The translations under genes and the position numbers were made by a program. From Calonectria ilicicola (taxonomy: Eukaryota > Ascomycota > Sordariomycetes > Hypocreales > Nectriaceae), in NCBI GenBank assembly GCA_020809705.1, contig CP085832.1, positions 1,612,001 through 1,676,000 of the forward strand: 64,000 bases of DNA, read 5' to 3'. The first letter of the stretch is position 1, and each line of letters starts with the position of its first letter. A model generated the notes under the pieces. That model was not told where the DNA came from, ran no database searches, and saw nothing but the letters and a program-made list of their open reading frames with translations. Positions 56,686 to 64,000 of the stretch are shown piece after piece.

Positions 56686-58873
56686 GGTGGAGGTGGTGTT
56701 GATGGCGAAAGGAGGAAGGACGGAGCAGCGAACGGCGCCGACAACGATGCGCCGCAGAGAGTGGAAGCCCGCGGGCCAGAAGGGGAAGTTTATTGTTGAT
56801 GTAGAGTGGAGATGCTTATCACGGCGCGAGGAGCGCACGGCGGGACCGTGGGTGTTTAAAAAGGACGAGTCGGAGTCGGCGAGGAAGAGAGAAAACAAGG
56901 CCCAGGAACGCTTGTCGTGGGAGCGATGACGGGGAGGTGGGTTTCCTTGATCTTGGCGGTCGTCGTCACTGCCGCTGTCGGATTCGTCGCGGAGGTGGCT
57001 TTGGGTGTGGCCTTGAGTGTGGCGGCGCAGGGTCTCGGGGTGGCTATGCTCCGATGGCAAAGCTGCGACAAGCAAAGCGACGTCGGATTGCTCCTGTGTT
57101 TGAAGCTTATTTGAATGTGGTGGGAGGTGCTGGGAGATATGAGGACCCTGGCTTGTGGGGGACGGAGGCGAGGTGGTAGGAGCGGTAGTGGCCGAGTCCA
57201 ACGGGCTACGTGGTTCCGGAGCGTTCGGAGAAGGATGACGGACGAGGGCGTCTATCGGATCCAGATTGAAGGTTGACAAGGATGCAACGGAGGTCTGACC
57301 CCCCGCCGCATGATGGGATAGACGGGTTATAGTAGGGGAATGAATCGTGGCAGGGGCGGCAGGTACTGGCGCTCCGGCGGCTGGCACAGGGCAACAACAT
57401 ACGGTAGCAGTAGTATGGTGCGGCCTTGTGACGATTCGTGGCGATTGAGATTGAGGTGCGGTGCGGGAGGGGGACACGGGAAGGGGATTGGGATTAGGGA
57501 TGGGTAATGTAAAATTGGGAGGCCCAGGTACTGGCACCGGTACTGGCACTGATATTGGTACTTGGCGTGATGGACCAAATTACCAACAATGGGCGCAGTG
57601 GCTGGCCGGAGCAAGAGGTAGCTGGCGTGTACTTCTGAACAGGGCAGTGAGGGTGCATGTAGATAGGCTGGGACGAGAGGGAGCCAGCAAAATGGAGCTG
57701 TTTTGGTGGACGAAAAGTCAGAGTCGTGTGACACTCGAACGTTTTGGGCAGTTTTTTTTTTTCTGCTTCCTGTCATGGGAGTGGCTTTCTCAACGGAATC
57801 TGCTAGCTCGATTTTTTTTTCTCTCTTCCAAACTAATACTGGGGACCCGGGGAGAAGCCGGCAGCGGGCACATCGAGTGTCACTTGGTGTCCAATCTTTG
57901 CTATTGCGGACCTTAATGCGCTAAGATCCACCCCGAACACTGGGGAGGCCAGCACCAGACCTGCACCCTGTGGGTCACCGCTACTTCGACTTCTTAGCAT
58001 GTGACGGAGCCCAGCGTCATATGGATATCGTCAGTTGGCCAGGCCGAGGCAGACGTTGTCGAGGTTGTCAAGGTTGTCAACTTTGTCTTTGAGTTGGTTG
58101 TTTCTATCTGCCGGGCTGAAACATCGGCATGCATACTACCATGACCCAGACAAGCCCCTCAGCTGTGTCACCCTCTCCTGCTAAAATTTGTTCCATAACG
58201 GCTTCTTCCATGGCGCCAACTGCAGGCCTCCAGTCCCCAGTCTATTCAACTGTCTCCTGACCCATCACCGCAAATGCCGAACAAAAGCCAACAGCCATCA
58301 CGTCACGTCACCTCAAAATCGTCATTTTCAGGAACCTGTTCCCACCATCAGCCAATACCTTGCTGCGCCGTCCAGTTAACCCAAAACCGGCAACATATCA
58401 CAGTACGTACCCTCCATGTTGCATCGTCCATCAACAAGCACGTGGGAGGTGGACTACATGGCACACGACATGAATATGCCCCTGATGTGGCCATGAGAAA
58501 ATTTGATTATAAAATTAAAAAAAAGAAAAGAAGAAAAATAGTTACATTTAGGCAGAATCACTATAGCATTGTATTATTTTTGCTTCGTATTGATTAATAT
58601 TATTTGTTTTCACTAACTTATTAATTATCTCATTAACCCAGTAAATGTTTTGATCACCCGCTACCAAGGCGAAGTCGCAGATACCCACATTGCCACATTG
58701 AACCCCGTTTCTCAGCCACACCACCGACGCCACACATATCCACTTGTACTGATAAGATAAAAATTTCAAAATGTTTCGCGAGAGCATCGCCATGGTTGAG
58801 GCCCCTCCATGAGATTTCGCAAGGACAGGACAGAGCCACGAACCTGTTCCCTGTGACTCTCACCGGTCTATCC
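56686..58873. other. Divergent intergenic region between DGK1 and SPB4, 2.2 kb
   Basis: The DGK1 side (56686-57900) is G-rich and lacks stops in one frame by composition only. A tandem GGTTGTCAA pattern lies near 58059-58083. The SPB4 side is A/T-rich near 58500-58640. Promoters of both genes must be here; no TATA box is convincing. Confidence 0.5.
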
Positions 58874-60840
58874 ATGGCTCCAGGAAAAGTCGAAAAGAAG
58901 CGCAATCCCCGCGCCTGGGATTCGCTTACTCCTCCGCTCTCAGAATGGGTTCTCGATGCAGTCTCTACCATGGGCTTCGCCCAGATGACGCCCGTTCAGG
59001 CCGCGACTATCCCCCATTTTATGTGCAACAAGGACGTGGTAGTTGAAGTACGTTCAATTGCGACCAGTTTTATACCATAATTCTAACCGAAACCTCATTC
59101 TAGGCTGTTACAGGCAGTGGCAAGACGCTCACCTTTCTCATCCCTCTGGTCCAAAAACTTTTGCGATTTAGCGAGCCCACCAAGAAACACCACGTTGCCG
59201 CCATCATTGTTTCCCCCACTCGAGAGCTCGCCGCCCAAATTCACACCGTCCTGCTCTCCCTTTTACAATTCCACGCTCCGTCGGCCGAGATCCTCCCTCA
59301 TCTAAAGGAAGATGAGAAGCGCCCTGCGACGACCGAACCTGCCATTGTACCTCAATTGCTAGTTGGTGGCACCACGACTCCAGCCCAGGATCTCAGCTTC
59401 TTCCTTAGACACAGTCCAAATGTCCTTATTTCATCTCCTGGGCGTCTTGTGGAGCTTCTTTCTTCGCCTCATGTCCATTGCCCTCAGTCTTCCTTTGAGG
59501 TCCTCGTGCTGGATGAGGCTGATCGCCTACTCGACCTTGGTTTCAAGCCAGATCTGCAAAAGATTCTATCTCACCTACCCAAACAGCGCCGTACGGGTCT
59601 ATTTAGTGCCAGTGTCAGCGAAGCAGTCGGCGAGATTATCCGAGTCGGTCTAAGGAATCCCGTCAAGATCGAGGTCAAGGTCAAGATGAAGGACGGCGGC
59701 ATCCTTGAGGATAGAAGAACCCCTGCCAGTCTCCAGATGACATATATGGTCAACCCCGCGAGCCATAAACTTCCTGCACTTGGTCAGCTCTTGGACCGAC
59801 TACCTGTCAAACCCCAGAGGAGCATCGTGTTTCTTTCGACGTGCGCTGCTGTCGATTACTTTCAGCACGTTCTTCCACAACTTTTGCCTGACCAATTTTC
59901 ACTAGTGCCCCTACACGGCAAACACCCGGCCAAGGTCCGAGAAAAGAACTTCAACCGATTTCTCACATCCGTCTCACCAACCATTCTCCTAACGACCGAT
60001 CTCGCTGCCCGTGGTTTGGATATTCCTCAGGTTGATCTCGTGGTGCAAATCGACGCCCCATCAGACCCCAAGGTTTTCATTCATCGCAGCGGACGAGCCG
60101 GACGTGCTGGCCGAAAGGGTTTGGCGGTGTTAATGTTACACCCGGGACGGGAAGAAGACTATGTGAAGTTTTTGGATATTAGGAAAACCCCCATTATTCC
60201 TTTACAAAAGCCAACTATCGACATATCCGATGAAGATGCAGTTGCAGCAACACAAAAGATTCGCGACATGGTTCGACAAGACCGAGCCCTCTTTGACAAG
60301 GCTCAAAAGGCATTCGTGAGCTGGGCTCGAAGTTACGGTGCACACCAAGCCACCTCCATCTTTAGAGCTGCTGACTTGGACTGGGCCGACCTGGGTAATG
60401 CTTGGGGCTTGTTACGGATGCCCCGAATGCCTGAGTTGAAGAGTTGGACTGGCGATAAGTTTCTTGGGCAAGAGATAGATTGGGACACGTTTGCATACAA
60501 GGAAAAGGCTCGTGAACAAGCCAGAAAGGCGGCGCTGGAGGCGGAAAGGTCGGGAGAGACTGCCGCCAAGGCGGAGGAGTCGAAACGCAAGCGAAAGAAT
60601 AACGAGGCTTGGAGCAACAAGCACGAGAAGGAAGACGAAAGAGTTGAGCGCCGGGAAAAGCGACGCAAGAAGCGCGAGGCAGAGAAGATGTCTCATATGA
60701 CGGATGACGAAAAGGTCAAACAGATGGAGTTGAACGATTTGATTCTAGAAGTACGAAGACAAAACCAGGCCAAAATGGCTGCTGAAAAGGAGGCTCAGCG
60801 TGCAAAGAAAGAAGATGAGTTTGAGGGATTCGACGATTAG
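58874..60840 (+). CDS. SPB4: DEAD-box ATP-dependent rRNA helicase Spb4
   Basis: Exon 1 is 58874-59047; a 56 nt intron (59048-59103; GTACGT, TTCTAACC, TCTAG) falls just before the Walker A motif; exon 2 is 59104-60840. The protein has 636 residues. Motifs in order: the Q-motif region with [14 protein letters not shown], motif I AVTGSGKT near 60-66, PTRELA, SPGR, DEAD in [13 protein letters not shown] near 195, motif III as [17 protein letters not shown] and [13 protein letters not shown]. The C-terminus has the Spb4-specific block [11 protein letters not shown] and a long Lys/Arg/Glu-rich coiled tail. Spb4 acts in the nucleolus on late nuclear pre-60S particles in 25S rRNA maturation. I chose the ATG in CCATGGCTCC at 58874; the frame above begins with TTG only. 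Confidence 0.95.
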
Positions 60841-62274
60841 AGAAACCGAATATACCCACATAATGCAGAAGCTTACCCACAACTGATGGAAATTGTGCCC
60901 ATTCGCATCAAATTGGTTCCAATCATTACTGGGCTCACCCTCCATGTCTATCTGCGCTAACACAATGGGCAAATGGGGAGACCAGCGACTGAAAGAAAAT
61001 CAAGATATTCTAGGTCCTAAGCCTTGTATTTATGCCCATCATTGTGGGCGATTATAGATCGCATCATAATTATGTTGAGCAAACAGGCAGGGCTCTCCGC
61101 AAACTTTGACGAAAGAATCCAGCGCATCAGGCCTTTGGGGAAAAAACACCAACGAAAGGTTTCGGCCCCTCGACGCCGGGACAAATATATTAGACATGGG
61201 CAAGAAACTTAATGCTGCATTCAGCCGTATCGACGAGCTGGAGAAGGAAGCATTTATCTATCATGCTAACTTAAATTGTTTTTAATCGATAGCAAGACAA
61301 CGCATAACAAATAAAATCAGGACGAAATAAATGAGATCATAAAATTATTATATAATTTTCTTGCCATTTCAAGTACCTCTCTGGCCAAGTCATTCTACCT
61401 GCGGGTGAACAGGCCCGTGTTACAGCAAAAGCAGTAAAACTATTCCACGATATTTTAATCGTACTCTGAGTGAATGGGGCATGGGCTTGTCCGTCACAAC
61501 CCCCTAAAAGAGCCATCGCCTCGTACTATAGCAAAAAATCTCTGGTTCATGCATCATATCGTTTAGTAGCTTTTTTTTTTTTTTTCCCTCCTTACGTAGA
61601 GCTCAGCTCGGTGTACGATTGGAAGACCGTTTAAAAGGTCACAATTGGTAGCCGTGTCAGAATAACGGGAGATTTTTTTGGTCGCTATCAAAGGCTGGGT
61701 ATGCGCCTTATTGTGTGCATTCCGCTGTTCTTGGCCTCGTGCTAATATTTACTGTTTCCTTCTCCTGCAAGTAGGTCTGCCTCAAAGTAAAGAATAGATT
61801 GAATACTCGCCATCGCAAAACCCGTCCGGTCCAACCGACCCTAGTTAAACAAATTCGGTACAGGTCGCGAGCTTGTAACTTTTCATCATATATAGAATAG
61901 CTTTAGAATTCTGGTTCTAAAGGCAAGAGCGAGCTCAACCAAGAGGGAGCTCCAAAGCCACAACGGTGGCAGATGCAACTAAGTCTGGCCATAATTGGCC
62001 CGACCAAGATACAATCAACTTAATCCTCTGTACATCAATTAGAAAGTTAACTTGGAAATTTGTGGTTTGCATCTGAATAGCTAGAGTTTCAAAAACCAAG
62101 TATAAGGATTTCCTTCCCCGTTGTCAGAGTTCGATCCAAACTGACACCAGAAAAAAACCTGACCCAGCACTCTTTCTATACCCAACACCAGGTCAACTCA
62201 ATACACCATCAACCGATTTGTCCTCTCTCCTAATCATCTCCTAGACACACCACAAGCAGCCCAAATTGCTCACC
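60841..62274. other. Intergenic region, 1.43 kb, with a dispersed-repeat fragment
   Basis: A/T-rich SPB4 3' flank, then the MED10 promoter. It includes a T15-type run near 61570-61585 and the 30 bp repeat at 61933-61962. No gene or tRNA was recognised; the small frame 61024-61212 lacks support. Confidence 0.5.
61933..61962 (-). repeat. Dispersed repeat fragment (inverted partner of 36440-36469)
   Basis: Thirty bases match the reverse complement of 36440-36469 with one difference. It lies about 310 bp upstream of the MED10 start. Confidence 0.85.
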
Positions 62275-62982
62275 ATGGCGCCCGTTGACCACGTCGATCA
62301 CAACCTCCTCGAGCGTACGATTTTACCTATCCCTCCTACTTTTCCTAGCTATACTCTCCTCATACTAACTAGTCTCGCAGAGCAGCTCAAGAACATTATC
62401 CAGGATCTGTACCAGATCATGGTTCAAGTCTCCACCTACGACTCCATAGGACACTCCAGCAGAGATGTTCTTAGCAATGAAATGTACGCATCCACCCTCA
62501 TCCTCTCATCCTCTCATCCTCTCATCCCCTCATCCCCTCATCCCCTCATCCCCTTAACCCCCCCTTCAAGCGTTCCGCCCTGCTAACTCACCCTCTCCAG
62601 CAAAACCCTCTCCAATTACCTCCAAATACTGCACACATCAGCCTCGCCGCCAAACAACCTCCCCTCGGTCCCACCCGAGCTGCTCGAGTACGTCGACAAC
62701 GGCCGCAACCCGGATATCTACACCCGCGAGTTTGTTGAGCAGGTGCGTTATGGCAATCAGCTTGTGTGCGGCAAGCTCCACGCCTTTGGTGACTTTCGCG
62801 ACGTTCTGGCCGAGCAGATGATGCCTGCCATGCCTAAGCTGCGCGAGGATGTTGCCCACGTTGTCGAGGCCACCGGTGGCACCCCGCCGTACCGCTTGAT
62901 GGAGCACAATGGTGTGTCACCCGCAGACAGGCCGGCGCCTTCAGCTGGAGCAAGTGGTTTGGCACCCGGCACGTCGGGTTGA
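62275..62982 (+). CDS. MED10: Mediator complex subunit 10
   Basis: Exons are 62275-62314, 62381-62483 and 62601-62982; introns 66 nt and 117 nt. The joined protein has 174 residues: MAPVDHVDHNLLEQQLKNII, then QDLYQIMVQVSTYD, SSRDVLSNEIKTLSNYLQIL, VPPELLEYVDNGRNPDIYTR and EFVEQVRYGNQLVCGKLHAF. This is the Med10/Nut2 family, a helical subunit of the Mediator middle module that links activators to RNA polymerase II. Phases are 1 and 2 and both joins fall inside conserved blocks, so the model is firm. The start ATG has context CACCATGGCG. The C-terminal tail (after about residue 145) is Pro/Ala/Gly-rich. Intron 2 carries a minisatellite. Confidence 0.95.
62497..62554 (+). repeat. 8-bp minisatellite in MED10 intron 2
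   Basis: About seven tandem units of CTCATCCT, shifting to CTCATCCC, fill the middle of the 117 nt intron. The branch motif GCTAACTC and the acceptor lie after it, so splicing signals are kept. Confidence 0.9.
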
Positions 62983-64000
62983 GCAGGAGGACAGATGGAA
63001 CATGGAATGACTAATGACGGAATGAGATGTCGCTTTTGTTGGGAACATGACCTCCCACAGGATTGTTGTATTTTATTTGGCCACTGTTTTGTTTGAAACG
63101 AAAATAATTTACTAATAAGAGATTCCAAATCACGTTAATAATTATAAGTCACTCCATAATTGTCACTGAATATTAATTATAACGAAAAGCACCCTTGATT
63201 GCTTCGACAACAAGCGAATTTTGCTCCGAATCATTACGACGACTGGGAATGATTCCCCCAAATAAATAATGTCTTTATCTATAATTATTTATATAATTAA
63301 TTTTTATTATTTATTTATTTTTATTTTCCTTTATTTTTGTTTCTTTGTTTTTGCAGCGCGCCCCTCAATTTTTTCCGCATCGTCGTCCTTGGAAGCTTTC
63401 AAATCACACCACATGCCAAGTTCAAGGTTGGCCAAAATGGCTTTATGTGCCTATTCTATTAGTCATGGCGTGAGGGTCCGGAACCACACATGGGTTCAAT
63501 TGGTCTGGTGTCACACTTCTCGAATCTCACCTTCAGCTGCATTTGAGCACTGGCTTCGTGTTTTGATAGCATCCGTCTGGGCTCAGCACTAGAGGCGATG
63601 GCCAGTCTGCTATTAAGCGGGAATATGACCCATGCAGGGAGTGGTGGGTTGGTTCAAAGTTTTTGGAGTGTTGGGATCTTCGTAGTTTATGCTGGTAGGC
63701 TTCGCCAGGCGTTGATCGCAAAGCCCAAGCAAGCGCGTCTCCTATCCCGCCATCACCAGTCGCTCAAAGTGGAGTCTTGCTGCCGCAGGAAATTCTCCAT
63801 GATTCTCTTTTTGTTTCATTATTTAGATACTCGCGGGTGGTGCCGGCAAGATCCTCCTTCCACCTCAGCTTTGCTTAGCCTTTTGTTGAGTTCAGTGGGC
63901 CGAACATAAGAAGTGTCGCTGAAAAATGGCTGCTCCTAGCTCTGTAATTTCTGGGCGTGGTATTCATTCAAGCTAGTGGATGCGAATTCAGGCAACATTG
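62983..64000. other. MED10 3' flank and right-hand end of the window
   Basis: It contains the 39 bp repeat at 63154-63192 and a very A/T-rich, TTTATT-type low-complexity stretch at about 63271-63345. From 63350 on the composition is mixed; frames at 63269-63592 and 63598-63909 show no recognisable protein. A gene starting beyond the window cannot be excluded. Confidence 0.5.
63154..63192 (+). repeat. Dispersed repeat fragment (direct partner of 36371-36410)
   Basis: The 39 bases match 36371-36409 with a single difference. It lies about 170 bp after the MED10 stop codon, in non-coding DNA. Confidence 0.85.

Noticed and set aside
56686..57549. Open frame extending DGK1 upstream by almost 290 codons
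   Set aside because: It has no in-frame ATG above 56685 and its Pro/Ser/His-rich translation looks like a non-coding leader; no sensible upstream exon was found.

Overview
The window is nuclear DNA of a filamentous ascomycete, most likely a Sordariomycete and perhaps of the order Hypocreales (inferred). Short introns of mostly 48-66 nt with GT(or GC)...CTRAY...AG signals, single-copy core eukaryotic genes, a dispersed single 5S rRNA gene, and fungus-specific families (NWD-type NACHT proteins, DUF3176) all point there. I rebuilt the gene models by matching reading frame and phase across candidate splice sites, so several starts lie upstream of the longest open frame.

Layout. 1-15.4 kb is an accessory region. 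It holds a partial unknown gene, a four-pass membrane protein, an intracellular-looking subtilisin-like protease of bacterial KP-43 type, a DUF3176 membrane protein, a 5S rRNA gene beside a relic of an NLR gene, and an intact NLR-like gene (NWD N-domain, NACHT, WD40) whose N-terminus looks like a dual-acylation signal. 16.6-28 kb is core: LTE1 (Ras-family GEF of mitotic exit) and an Ap4A phosphorylase / ATP adenylyltransferase, divergent across a 5 kb gene-free gap. 28.2-36.3 kb is accessory again: a CorA-like membrane protein gene with one in-frame stop, and a tandem pair of ankyrin genes. Of that pair the upstream copy is broken and the downstream copy is intact. Both begin with a short Gly/Asn-rich N-terminal exon that resembles prion-type signalling motifs of fungal NLR systems.

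37-64 kb is core: SEC18 (NSF) and a LENG1/CIR-N domain splicing-related protein from a shared 545 bp divergent promoter, three conserved proteins of unknown role, DGK1 (CTP-dependent diacylglycerol kinase), SPB4 (60S ribosome biogenesis helicase) and MED10/NUT2 (Mediator). A gap of almost 9 kb (46.5-55.5 kb) has no credible gene.

No biosynthetic cluster, CRISPR array, complete transposon or tRNA gene was seen. The most unusual content is the mix of NLR-like and signalling-type genes with relics, tandem duplication and C-to-T type stop codons in the two accessory blocks. They may be parts of a self/non-self recognition or immune repertoire. This is inference from family membership and gene state, not something the sequence proves.
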